Shown in pieces: positions 1-8,300 of a stretch of DNA of 12,185 bases (position 1 is the first letter of the stretch; each line of letters opens with the position of its first letter). Location: NCBI GenBank assembly GCA_003485185.1, contig DNAS01000101.1, positions 35,563 through 47,747 on the forward strand. The letters are read 5' to 3'. The translations under genes were made by a program, and so were the position numbers. Origin of the DNA: Phycisphaerales bacterium. GTDB lineage: Bacteria; Planctomycetota; Phycisphaerae; SM23-33. The notes under the pieces are model-generated. The model was not told where the DNA came from, searched no databases, and saw nothing but the letters and a program-made list of their open reading frames with translations.

Positions 1-109
1 CGTCTTTTTCGATCTGAACCCCGATTCCCGCCATAGCGTAAAAATCCATCCTCTTTTCCGAATGCCCACGCAAGACCTTGCCGACGGAGCCGTTCAGGCC
101 AAACCGCAT
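1..109 (-). CDS. possible 5' end of an unrecognised gene running off the left edge
   Basis: A minus-strand reading frame is open from an ATG at 107-109 to the window edge, with in-frame alternative ATGs at 47-49 and 32-34. The most natural start is one of the inner two: a GAGG run precedes the ATG at 32-34 by about 11 nt. The visible peptide from 49 begins MDFYAMAGIGVQIEKD. It is too short to assign to a family. Support comes mainly from context: a good sigma70-like promoter lies just upstream (144-172) in the same orientation. It follows the histidine kinase on the same strand, so a response regulator or another signalling partner is conceivable, but nothing in the peptide shows this. Confidence 0.3.
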   Translation of the reverse strand, partial: MRFGLNGSVGKVLRGHSEKRMDFYAMAGIGVQIEKD

Positions 110-143
110 TCGGCGAGGGTACCAAGACCAACGAAACCGCTTT

Positions 144-172
144 AGTATATCAATATCTGCCCCGTTTGGCAA
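144..172 (-). promoter_or_regulatory. sigma70-like promoter for the gene leaving the left edge
   Basis: Read on the minus strand, TTGCCA (167-172) is followed after exactly 17 nt by TATACT (144-149). That is 5 of 6 matches to the -35 consensus and 5 of 6 to the -10 consensus at optimal spacing. The surrounding DNA is the most AT-rich part of this end. Predicted transcription starts near 137 and runs leftward, giving a leader of roughly 30 to 105 nt depending on which ATG is used. It lies about 95 bp beyond the kinase stop codon, so the downstream gene probably has its own transcript. Function is inferred from sequence only. Confidence 0.5.
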
Positions 173-266
173 ACCTTCCTTGGAACTCCGTGGGGGAGGA
201 TAAGACATCGGCCCGATCAAAGCAGGTGTGGACTGCCTTTCAAAACACGTGAAGTGGCGGTTGCCC

Positions 267-3200
267 TCAGGCGGACGGCGAATGGGGCGCTGCGGACGTC
301 TCCGGCTCGGGAACGGTCTTTCCCGAATGATTCTTCACCTCGGTCACTTCTCCGTTGTGGATCGAAATCGGCATGCGCACCTCGAACACCACGCGACCGT
401 CCTCGTTCCTTGCGGAGATGCTTCCGCCGCACCGGTTGAGAATCCCCTTGCAGATGCCCAGCCCGAGGCCGGTACCTTTCCCCACCGGTTTGGTCGTGAA
501 GAAAGGATCGAAAATCCGTTCCAAAAACGCCTGGGGAATGGCCGGTCCGTCGTCCGCGATTTCGACGACGATCTCGCCGTCTTCCCGGCGGGTTGCGACC
601 TCGATGAGCCCGAGCCCCTCCTTCGGCATTTCCTCGATGGCATCGCAGGCGTTATTCAGGATGTTGGTCCACACCTGCGAAAGGTCCGGCCCGCTTCGCA
701 CGGTGGGCAAGGACGGCGCGAAATTCACCTTCACCTCGGCGATGTTCTTGATGTGGTTCTGGAGAATCACCAGGGTGTTGTCCAGGCTCTCGTTGATGTT
801 GACGTCGGTCAACTCGTCCTGCCCCATGTGGCTGTAGTACCGCAGCGCTTTGACGATCCGGGCGATCTTCTTCGCGCTGCTCAGCGTGATTCCCGTGGCG
901 TTTTTCAGGGCCAGCAGGTTCTCCAGAATCGTCAGCACCCGCTTGTCGGCGATGTGCGCGAGCAGTTTCCCGTCATTGCGCCAGTCCTCCCCGAAACAGG
1001 CGGCTACCACCGTGGCCTCCTGCCGCAGGTTGTTGTGCCCCAACGCGCGCAATTCCTGTTCCACGGTCCGCCGCAAGGAACGCATGCCGGCATCGGAAGG
1101 CTCTTCGTCTGGCCGCGACAGAATTCTCCCGGTGACCGAGACCAGCCATTGTCGCGCGTCGGGGGGCAGTTCCTCGAAGCGCGACGTCGTTTCCCATAAC
1201 TGACAAAGATGGTCTCCGACATCGGTCATCACGTTCAGAATCGCACCGGTCGGGGTGTTGATCTCGTGGGCGACGCCCGCGACGAGTTGTCCAAGCATGC
1301 TCATCTTTTCCGACTGCACCAGTTCGGTTTGCGTCCGCTGGAGTCGTTCGTTGGCCTCGACAAGTTCCCTCGTCCGCTCGATCACCCGGTTTTCCAGCAT
1401 GTCGTGGCTCCTGCGCAACTCGTCCTCCAGACGCTTGCGGTCGCGGATGTCCACGAAACTCTCCAGCAGGCAAGGGCGTCCCTTGAGCGTCAACGGCACG
1501 ACGGTCTTGATGACGGGTATTTTCTCCCCGCCGCCCGTCAGGAGCATGCGCTCCGAGTGATCCACGCACTGGTCGAGGTCGGTGATGGGGCACTTGCCCA
1601 CCTCGGCTGGACAGATGTGCTGGTGACACGGGAACCCGACGACCTGATCCCTGGACAGTCCGACCAGTTGGAGCGCCATCGTGTTGGCATCGAGGATGGT
1701 GTGGGTGCTCTCGTCGATGATGAAGATGCCGGTCTGCACATTGTCCAGAACGGTGCGCAGCCAGAGTTCGCTTTCCCGCAGCGCCTCGACGGCCAGCTTG
1801 CGTTCGACGATTCCCGCCAGCACGTTCGCGACCGCCTGAACGGCCTGGGTTTCCTTCTCGGTGGAAACGTGTCCGGCGGAGACATACAGGTTCAGGACGC
1901 CCAGGATTTTCCGGCCGGCAGAAAACAGCGGAATGCAGTAGTGCCCGTGGTCCACCATGCCGGGCACTCGTACGTCATGCCGCTCGTCGACGTGGTTGGC
2001 AAAGATAAGCTGTCCGCACTGGGCCGCCCGCCCGCAGAGGCATCGGCCCAGTGGAACGCGCGCGCAGGACCGGCACAGCGCCTCCGAAATCCCGCGCCGG
2101 GCCTTCATCACCAGCGCGCCGCTGTCTTCGTCGGACAGGAAAATGCACCCCTTGGACTCGACCGCCAGCCAGGGAACCGACAGAATCTTGCCCAAGCATT
2201 GCTCCAGGAGATCCTCGACGGGAATGTCGTTGGCGGGCAGGCTGAGCATCTCGTTGAGCAGCGAACGTAGGCGATTGTCTTCGCGGATTTCCTCCTCCGC
2301 CCGCTTCCGCTCGGTGATGTTGGTGTCCACCCCGCGATAGCCGCTGAGGCGCCCCTGGCTGTCCCGCAGGGGCAGACCACAGGTCTCGAGGATCACCCGC
2401 TGGCCGTCCTTGTGGCGGTTGACGTTGAGGAAATTGCGGAGGGGCTTGTCTTGCGACATGATTCCGGCAGCGGTGCGTATCTGCTGCTCACGGACCTCGG
2501 GATCGAACAGATCGTAGAAGTGCAGCCGGCCGACAATCTCTTCCGGCTGGTAGCCCAGGATGTCCGCAACAGCGGGACTCGAATAGGTGTAAAGCCCTTC
2601 CGCGTCGGTTTCCCAGAACCATTCACCGGCGTTCTCGGTGACCTGGCCGAAGCGTTCCTGGCTTTCGCGCAGTTCGGCGGTGCGTTCGGCAACCCGAAGT
2701 TCCAGCTCGTCATGCGCCTGCTGCAAGTCGTTGACCTTGGCGCGAATCTCGGCGTCCCGCGCCTTGATGCTTTCCGTCATGGCCCCGAAGGCGGAAACGA
2801 GCTGCCCGATTTCGTCGCGACCGGCGACGGGAAGGGAAACCTCCAGGTTGCCCCGGGACAACTCCCCCGCCGCTTGCACGACCTGGTTCATCGGTCCCAG
2901 GAGCTTGCGGGTGGCGAGAAGGGAGAAGGGAACGAGCACCACCGCGACGATCAAACCCGCCACGACTGCCCCCTCGATGACTTCTCGCGCCATTTCCTCG
3001 GCGATATCCGTCGTATATCCCAACCAGAACGTCCAGGGCGTGGTTCCGGTGCGCATCCGCAGGGGAACGACCCAGGCTTCGCGCCCGGCGGCTTCGTGAA
3101 ACATGAAAGCGGTTCTTTTCGAAACCAGTTCGCCGGGCAGATCGATCCTGCCGAGTTCGGAGACTTTCGTTTGCGCGGGGCCGGACAGGATCACATTCCC

Positions 3201-3455
3201 TTCTCCGTCCACGACGCGCCAATACGCGAAGTCGTCGTCCTGGGAAAGTTTGGCGAGCATCTCGAACGGCCAGACGTGCTCCAGATATCCCGCCTCCACC
3301 TGAACTGCGGCGGTCTCCGCGTACAGACGCTGTTCTTTCCGGATGGTCTCCAGTTGGTGTTCAAACTGCCAATATCCCAACGTCGTGGCCATCAGGACGA
3401 TGGCCAGCGACAGGAAACCGACCGTCAACAGGTAATTTTTCCAGATGAGTTTCAC
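267..3455 (-). CDS. membrane-bound multi-sensor histidine kinase (HAMP-PAS-GAF-PAS-HisKA-HATPase)
   Basis: This is a 1062-residue sensor kinase that should autophosphorylate and pass phosphate to an unidentified response regulator. Visible order: TM1 about 9-29, an extracytoplasmic domain about 31-158, TM2 about 161-180, HAMP about 183-235, a coiled coil, PAS with PAC about 265-385, GAF about 410-555, a second PAS about 560-672, a coiled coil, then the H-box with phosphoacceptor His730 (AHEINTP). The ATPase shows an N-box around 931-938, a G1 motif DDGPAIP at 968-974, FDPFF at 982-986 and GKGTGLGLG at 992-1000. No receiver domain follows. The GAF and second PAS are rich in Cys/His, and about 100 extra residues split the dimerisation helices. 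The start is GTG at 3455 with a poor ribosome site, 22 bp after the FIST stop, so translation is probably coupled; the next Met (residue 22) would remove TM1. The C-terminal tail after 1030 is low complexity. Confidence 0.93.
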   Translation of the reverse strand: MKLIWKNYLLTVGFLSLAIVLMATTLGYWQFEHQLETIRKEQRLYAETAAVQVEAGYLEHVWPFEMLAKLSQDDDFAYWRVVDGEGNVILSGPAQTKVSELGRIDLPGELVSKRTAFMFHEAAGREAWVVPLRMRTGTTPWTFWLGYTTDIAEEMAREVIEGAVVAGLIVAVVLVPFSLLATRKLLGPMNQVVQAAGELSRGNLEVSLPVAGRDEIGQLVSAFGAMTESIKARDAEIRAKVNDLQQAHDELELRVAERTAELRESQERFGQVTENAGEWFWETDAEGLYTYSSPAVADILGYQPEEIVGRLHFYDLFDPEVREQQIRTAAGIMSQDKPLRNFLNVNRHKDGQRVILETCGLPLRDSQGRLSGYRGVDTNITERKRAEEEIREDNRLRSLLNEMLSLPANDIPVEDLLEQCLGKILSVPWLAVESKGCIFLSDEDSGALVMKARRGISEALCRSCARVPLGRCLCGRAAQCGQLIFANHVDERHDVRVPGMVDHGHYCIPLFSAGRKILGVLNLYVSAGHVSTEKETQAVQAVANVLAGIVERKLAVEALRESELWLRTVLDNVQTGIFIIDESTHTILDANTMALQLVGLSRDQVVGFPCHQHICPAEVGKCPITDLDQCVDHSERMLLTGGGEKIPVIKTVVPLTLKGRPCLLESFVDIRDRKRLEDELRRSHDMLENRVIERTRELVEANERLQRTQTELVQSEKMSMLGQLVAGVAHEINTPTGAILNVMTDVGDHLCQLWETTSRFEELPPDARQWLVSVTGRILSRPDEEPSDAGMRSLRRTVEQELRALGHNNLRQEATVVAACFGEDWRNDGKLLAHIADKRVLTILENLLALKNATGITLSSAKKIARIVKALRYYSHMGQDELTDVNINESLDNTLVILQNHIKNIAEVKVNFAPSLPTVRSGPDLSQVWTNILNNACDAIEEMPKEGLGLIEVATRREDGEIVVEIADDGPAIPQAFLERIFDPFFTTKPVGKGTGLGLGICKGILNRCGGSISARNEDGRVVFEVRMPISIHNGEVTEVKNHSGKTVPEPETSAAPHSPSA

Positions 3456-3477
3456 GGATTGTTTTTCAGGAATCGTC

Positions 3478-4872
3478 TCACTTTTTGGTTCCGGTCCTCG
3501 AAGTCGGGAACATGGTAATGCTCATCAACAGGTTGCCGTGATAATTCCCGATGCCCTGGAAGTTGCCCTGCTCGCCCCACGTGAAGGTTCCCAACCAGGG
3601 CACGTCGCCCAACGTGCGGTTGATGATCTGCGAAATCTGGTCGCGCTGGGAATCCGGAATGTTTTTCAGGATCCCTTCGCAGCAGATGACGAACGCCGCC
3701 GAAACCGATTCGGACGTGTCGTTTTGTAAGGCCTGTTTCGGCAACGTGCCCAAGCGGTTCAGGAGGATGTTCCAGCTGCCTTCGCTGAAGTGAACCACGT
3801 CGCCTTTCCAGAGATTTGCGGAACTGACGAGGCGCTTGGAGGTTGCTCCGTCCACAGGCGGCCAGGCGTGGATGAAGAGATTCTGCACGTTTTCGTCGGA
3901 ACCCACCCGCCTGCACAGGGGGTAAAGGGCGGAGGCCTTGTTCGTATCGGCGCCAGCCTGCATGACCTCCTTGAGGCGCCCGCCCGACCATTCGTCATAG
4001 ACATCCACAGCCGGACGATTGTCGATCTCCCAGATCACGCGCCCGTCGCTGCGGGTCACAACGCCGCTGATCCCGGTCCGCTCAAACCCGCCGCCGAAAG
4101 CCCAGAAGAATGGCTTTTCAGAGAACCAGACGCACAGAACCACCCCTCGCCGGATCACTTTGTCGTTGGCAATGACGGAGCAGTCTTCCGCGCCGCGGGC
4201 ATCGGTTCCTCCGGCCGTGCCGCCCAGCACCGGCACGGAATCATCGGTCTGGCGGGTAAGTTCGGATACGATCCTTTCCTCCAGCCCGTCATACGTGCAG
4301 GACATCAGGATCATCGAGGGTTGGTCCTTTCCCGACACAGCGCCGGCATGCTCCACTGCGCGCCGAAGGGCGAGAGCGACACACGCCTCGGGCGATTCCA
4401 CCTCGTCAAGATCCGCCCCTCCCACCCCCACGCGGACGCCGGAAAGCTTGAGGGACATCAGCCCGATGACGCCATTGGGGGATTCATGATACCCGTCGGG
4501 CGCGACGACCCCGAAATCCGAGGATGCCCCGAACACGTACGTCTTGTGGCCTTTTTTCTCGCGAAAATACTTCGCAATCCTGCCCGGATCGTGCTGGTGT
4601 GTGTAAAAAATCATGATCAGATCAGTCGCACGAGAGGCATCGCCTTCGGCCGCCGCGATCGCCTTGGTCAGCGCGGTTTCGGTATCCGGGACGATCGACC
4701 AGCCATAACCCGAAAATTCCGTCTTTCGGTCATAGAAATTCCCGCCGGATTCTTGCGCGGTTTGACTGCCCTTCTCGCTTGACGAAGTTTCCCGGCGCAA
4801 CATCGTTACGGCGACCAGGACGGAAATCGCCAACAGGATCACGACGGAAACTGCGATGCCGATTTTTTTCAT
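3478..4872 (-). CDS. membrane-anchored FIST-domain sensor protein
   Basis: This 464-residue protein carries a FIST_N domain (about 60-265) and a FIST_C domain (about 268-450). The C-terminal signature with TWGEQG (431-436) and the NYHGNLLMS stretch is typical of FIST_C. FIST domains are thought to bind small ligands and feed signalling proteins. Here the N-terminus (two Lys, then a hydrophobic stretch about 5-24, then Arg-Arg and a Ser-rich linker) is a signal anchor with no lipobox cysteine and no convincing cleavage site. It predicts an N-in, C-out topology that puts both FIST domains outside the cytoplasmic membrane, which is unusual for the family. The ATG at 4870-4872 has a GGAAAGGGG ribosome site (4878-4886) 5 nt upstream. 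It is first in an operon with the kinase (22 bp apart), so it is likely that kinase's ligand-presenting partner (inference). Confidence 0.85.
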   Translation of the reverse strand: MKKIGIAVSVVILLAISVLVAVTMLRRETSSSEKGSQTAQESGGNFYDRKTEFSGYGWSIVPDTETALTKAIAAAEGDASRATDLIMIFYTHQHDPGRIAKYFREKKGHKTYVFGASSDFGVVAPDGYHESPNGVIGLMSLKLSGVRVGVGGADLDEVESPEACVALALRRAVEHAGAVSGKDQPSMILMSCTYDGLEERIVSELTRQTDDSVPVLGGTAGGTDARGAEDCSVIANDKVIRRGVVLCVWFSEKPFFWAFGGGFERTGISGVVTRSDGRVIWEIDNRPAVDVYDEWSGGRLKEVMQAGADTNKASALYPLCRRVGSDENVQNLFIHAWPPVDGATSKRLVSSANLWKGDVVHFSEGSWNILLNRLGTLPKQALQNDTSESVSAAFVICCEGILKNIPDSQRDQISQIINRTLGDVPWLGTFTWGEQGNFQGIGNYHGNLLMSITMFPTSRTGTKK

Positions 4873-5033
4873 GGATGCCCCTTTCCAGACAGTTGGTTCG
4901 GCCGTGCGAAAAATGCCGCCGGACTCCCCACGTACAGAAAATCCGCATTCGGCAGGTCACAGAATGAGAGAACGGGCGATTTGCCCCCGAAGACATTCGT
5001 CCCTGGATGGATCGTGTTTGACATAGGACAGTC

Positions 5034-5070
5034 TTTGACTCCGCCCGCGGCAAAGCGCGGGCAAGTCAAG
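5034..5070. other. 37-nt stem-loop in the divergent intergenic region
   Basis: Two stacked helices are visible. The outer one pairs 5034-5040 (TTTGACT) with 5064-5070 (AGTCAAG): seven pairs, one of them T-G. The inner one pairs 5043-5049 (GCCCGCG) with 5056-5062 (CGCGGGC): seven pairs, all G-C, closing a GCAAAG loop. Only a small internal loop (CC against A) separates them. No T-run follows on either strand, so it does not look like an intrinsic terminator. It could be an operator, an RNA leader structure or a small dispersed palindromic repeat; only one copy is in this window. Confidence 0.55.
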
Positions 5071-5328
5071 CCTATCCCGACCCATCTCGCTTATCGGACC
5101 GTTCCCATGGCGACTTCAATAGGACGCGATACGAAAAAGACATGGAACGCTGTCGCAAATCCGACTCGCGAACATCGTCCTTGCTGAGCGTTCGAGTTTC
5201 GGCCCTCTGGGGACATGAATTTACGTGTCGGAGAATTTCAGGGATCCTAGAAAGCCGTTGCGACCTGGCGGTCCGGATGTTAGCTTTTCCGCGATTGTTA
5301 CTGTGGACGATCCCAGTGACCCGGCCAA

Positions 5329-5349
5329 TTCCGGCTTCCGGTTTTCCGG
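5329..5349. repeat. three direct TTCCGG hexamers just upstream of the carB ribosome site
   Basis: TTCCGG occurs at 5329-5334, 5336-5341 and 5344-5349, with offsets of 7 and 8 nt, ending 12 nt before the carB Shine-Dalgarno. This lies within the expected leader or promoter-proximal region of carB. It may be a regulator site or a chance cluster in GC-rich DNA; no known operator was recognised. Confidence 0.25.
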
Positions 5350-5361
5350 CGCCCATCGAAC

Positions 5362-5368
5362 GAGAGGA
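5362..5368 (+). promoter_or_regulatory. ribosome binding site that fixes the carB GTG start
   Basis: GAGAGGA lies 8 nt upstream of the GTG at 5377. It decides the start, because the resulting N-terminus (MPRRDDIHKVLIIGSGPIVIG) matches the usual beginning of CarB and no ATG lies nearby in frame. A small self-complementary GGAC/GTCC stretch overlaps the site and could weakly occlude it. Confidence 0.65.
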
Positions 5369-5376
5369 CGAGTCCC

Positions 5377-8300
5377 GTGCCACGACGCGACGACATTCAC
5401 AAGGTTCTGATCATCGGTTCCGGCCCCATTGTCATCGGGCAGGCGTGTGAGTTTGATTATTCCGGCACACAGGCATGCAAGGCGCTGCGGGCGCTGGGAT
5501 ACCAGATCGTCCTGGTCAACTCCAACCCCGCGACGATCATGACCGATCCGGGGATGGCCGACGTGACGTTCATCGAGCCGCTGACCGTCCCGTCCCTGAC
5601 CGACATCATCCGCAAGGAGCGTCCCGACGCCCTGCTGCCCAACCTGGGCGGACAGACGGGTCTGAACCTCGCCAGCGAACTGCACAAGGCCGGCGTGCTC
5701 GACCAGTACGGCGTGCAGGTGATCGGCGTCAAGATTGACGCGATCGAGCGCGGCGAGGACCGCCTGGCGTTCAAGCGGACCATGCAGTCGCTCGGTATCG
5801 ACATGCCCCGCAGCGAAGTCGTCTACAACGTGGAAGACGCGGAGCGCGTGGCCGGCGAACTGGGCTACCCGGCGGTGGTCCGCCCCGCCTATACCCTGGG
5901 CGGCACCGGCGGCGGGCTCGTTTACAACCGCGAGGAGCTTCGCGTCATCGCCAGTCGCGGGCTGGCGGCCAGTATGGTCGGCCAGGTGCTGATCGAGGAG
6001 TCGGTTCTCGGCTGGGAAGAGCTGGAGCTGGAAGTCGTCCGCGACGCCAAGGGGCAGAAGATCACCGTCTGCTTCATCGAGAACGTCGATGCCATGGGCG
6101 TGCACACAGGCGACTCTTACTGCGTCGCCCCCATGCTGACCATCAGCGTAGACCTCCAGAAGAAGCTCCAGAAGTACTCGTACGACATCGTCGACGCCAT
6201 CGGCGTCATCGGCGGCACGAACATCCAGTTCGCCCACGACCCCAAGACGGGACGCGTGGTCGTCATCGAGATCAACCCGCGGACCAGCCGCAGCTCCGCC
6301 CTGGCCAGCAAGGCAACGGGATTCCCCATCGCGCTGGTGTCGGCGAAACTGGCGTCCGGGCTCACCCTCGATGAGATCCCCTACTGGCGCGACGGCACGC
6401 TGGAAAAATACACGCCTTCCGGGGATTACGTGGTGGTCAAGTTCGCCCGCTGGGCGTTTGAAAAGTTCCGCGGCTCGCTGGACCGCCTCGGCACGCAGAT
6501 GCGGGCTGTCGGCGAGGTTATGAGCATCGGGAAAAACTACAAGGAAGCGCTCCAGAAGTCGATCCGGTCGCTCGAAATCGGGCGATACGGGCTCGGTTTC
6601 GCCAAGGACTTCCACGGCCGGTCGCTCGAGGACCTGCTGGCGGCGCTGCGCGAGCCGACCAGCGAGCGGCAGTTCCTCATGTACGAGGCGATGCGCAAGG
6701 GTGCGACCGTCGAGCAGCTTTACGCCCTGACGTACATCAAGCCCTGGTTCCTCCAGCAGATGAAGGAACTGGTGGAATTGGAAGAGAAAATCCTTAAGCA
6801 CAAGGGTTCGCTGCCCCCGGCGGAACTGCTGACCCAGGCCAAGAAGGATGGTTTTGCCGATCGCTACCTGGCCAAGCTGCTGGGCGTTTCGGAACAGAAG
6901 ATTCGCCGGCATCGCGAGGAGGCGGGCGTGACCGAGACGTGGGACGCCGTGCCCGTCAGCGGGGTGGAGAACGCGGCCTACTACTATTCGACCTACAACG
7001 CGCCGGATCGCGTACCCGTCAGCAGTCGCAAGAAGGTCATGGTCCTGGGCGGCGGGCCCAATCGCATCGGGCAGGGCATCGAATTCGACTACTGCTGCGT
7101 TCATGCGGCGTTCACCCTGCGCGACATGGGCTACGAGACCATCATGGTCAACTGCAACCCCGAGACGGTCTCGACCGATTACGACACGTCGGACAAGCTC
7201 TACTTCGAGCCGTTGACCGTCGAAGACGTCCTGAGCATCTACCACAAGGAAAAGCCCATCGGGGTCATCGTGCAGTTCGGCGGACAGACTCCGCTGAACA
7301 TCGCCAGCGAACTGGCCGCCGCGGGCGTGAAGATCCTGGGCACCAGCGTCGACGCGATCGACCTGGCGGAGGACCGCGACCGCTTCCGGAAGATGATGGA
7401 GAGCCTGAAGATCCCCATGCCGGCCAGCGGAATGGCCAGCACGCTCGACGAGGCGCTCCAGGTCGCCCGCAGGATCGGTTATCCCCTCATGGTGCGCCCC
7501 TCGTACGTGCTGGGCGGGCGCGGCATGGAAGTCGTCCACGACGAGGAGATGCTGCGGCGATATGTCGCCGCCGCGGTGGACGTCACCCCCGAGCGACCGA
7601 TCCTGATTGACAAGTTCCTGGAGAACGCGCTGGAGTGCGAGGCCGACGCCATCGCCGACGGCACGACCGCCTACGTCCCCGCCATCATGGAGCACATTGA
7701 GCTGGCGGGCATCCATTCGGGTGATTCGGCATGCGTGATTCCGCCCATCAGCATCCCGGAGAAGCACCGAAAGACCATCCGCCAGTATACCTCGCGCCTC
7801 GCCGACGCCCTGAACGTGGTGGGCCTGATGAACATGCAGTACGCCATCGCCGACGACGTGGTGTACGTGCTCGAAGCGAACCCGCGCGCCAGCCGGACCG
7901 TCCCGCTGGTCTCCAAGGTCTGCAACGTGCAGATGGCCCGCATCGCCACGCAGCTCATGATGGGCGGCAAGCTGGCGGAGATGGCACTGCCCGACCGCGC
8001 CGTGCCGCACTTCGGCGTCAAGGAATCGGTGTTCCCGTTCAACATGTTCCCGGAAGTGGACCCCGTCCTGGGCCCGGAGATGCGCAGCACCGGCGAGGTG
8101 CTGGGCATGGCGAAGTCCTTCGGGCTGGCGTTCTTCAAGGCGCAGGAAGCGGCCAAGAGCACCCTGCCCACCCAGGGGACGGTGCTGTTCTCCGTGTCGC
8201 AGGCGGATCGCCCCGCCGTGCTGAAACCCGCCAAGCGGTTCGCCGAACTGGGCTTCCGCCTGCTGGCCACCGAGGGCACGCAGAAATTCCTCGCCCAGAA

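Larger units (their letters stand above)
4873..5376. other. 504-bp divergent intergenic region between the FIST gene and carB
   Basis: I see no convincing gene here: the short open frames on both strands show no recognisable protein features and no good ribosome sites. It must hold the promoters for the leftward FIST-kinase operon and for rightward carB. For carB the best candidate is weak: TTGCGA (5258-5263), 17 nt, TAGCTT (5281-5286), giving a leader of about 85 nt. A perfect TTGACA occurs at 5018-5023 on the plus strand but has no acceptable -10 at normal spacing. No clear promoter was found for the FIST operon. Other contents are the stem-loop at 5034-5070 and the TTCCGG repeats at 5329-5349. 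I saw no PyrR-type binding motif or intrinsic attenuator before carB. Confidence 0.6.

Noticed and set aside
196..240. Inverted repeats after the kinase stop (GCAG/CTGC stem and ATCGGGCCGAT palindrome) as a terminator
   Set aside because: The stem is short with a G-T pair and no T-run; the palindrome leaves too small a loop. Not supported as an intrinsic terminator.
228..3518. Three long plus-strand frames (228-1199, 1209-2270, 2412-3518) opposite the histidine kinase
   Set aside because: They mirror the kinase codons, have no recognisable domain and no credible ribosome sites; the minus strand gives a continuous, well-ordered kinase.
4981..5187. 68-codon plus-strand frame in the intergenic region
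   Set aside because: No recognisable protein features, no good ribosome site, and it runs through the stem-loop at 5034-5070.
5351..5380. PyrR-type attenuation signal ahead of carB
   Set aside because: The GAGAGGA stretch resembles part of the PyrR motif but the flanking bases do not match and no terminator/antiterminator pair is present; it is better explained as the ribosome site.
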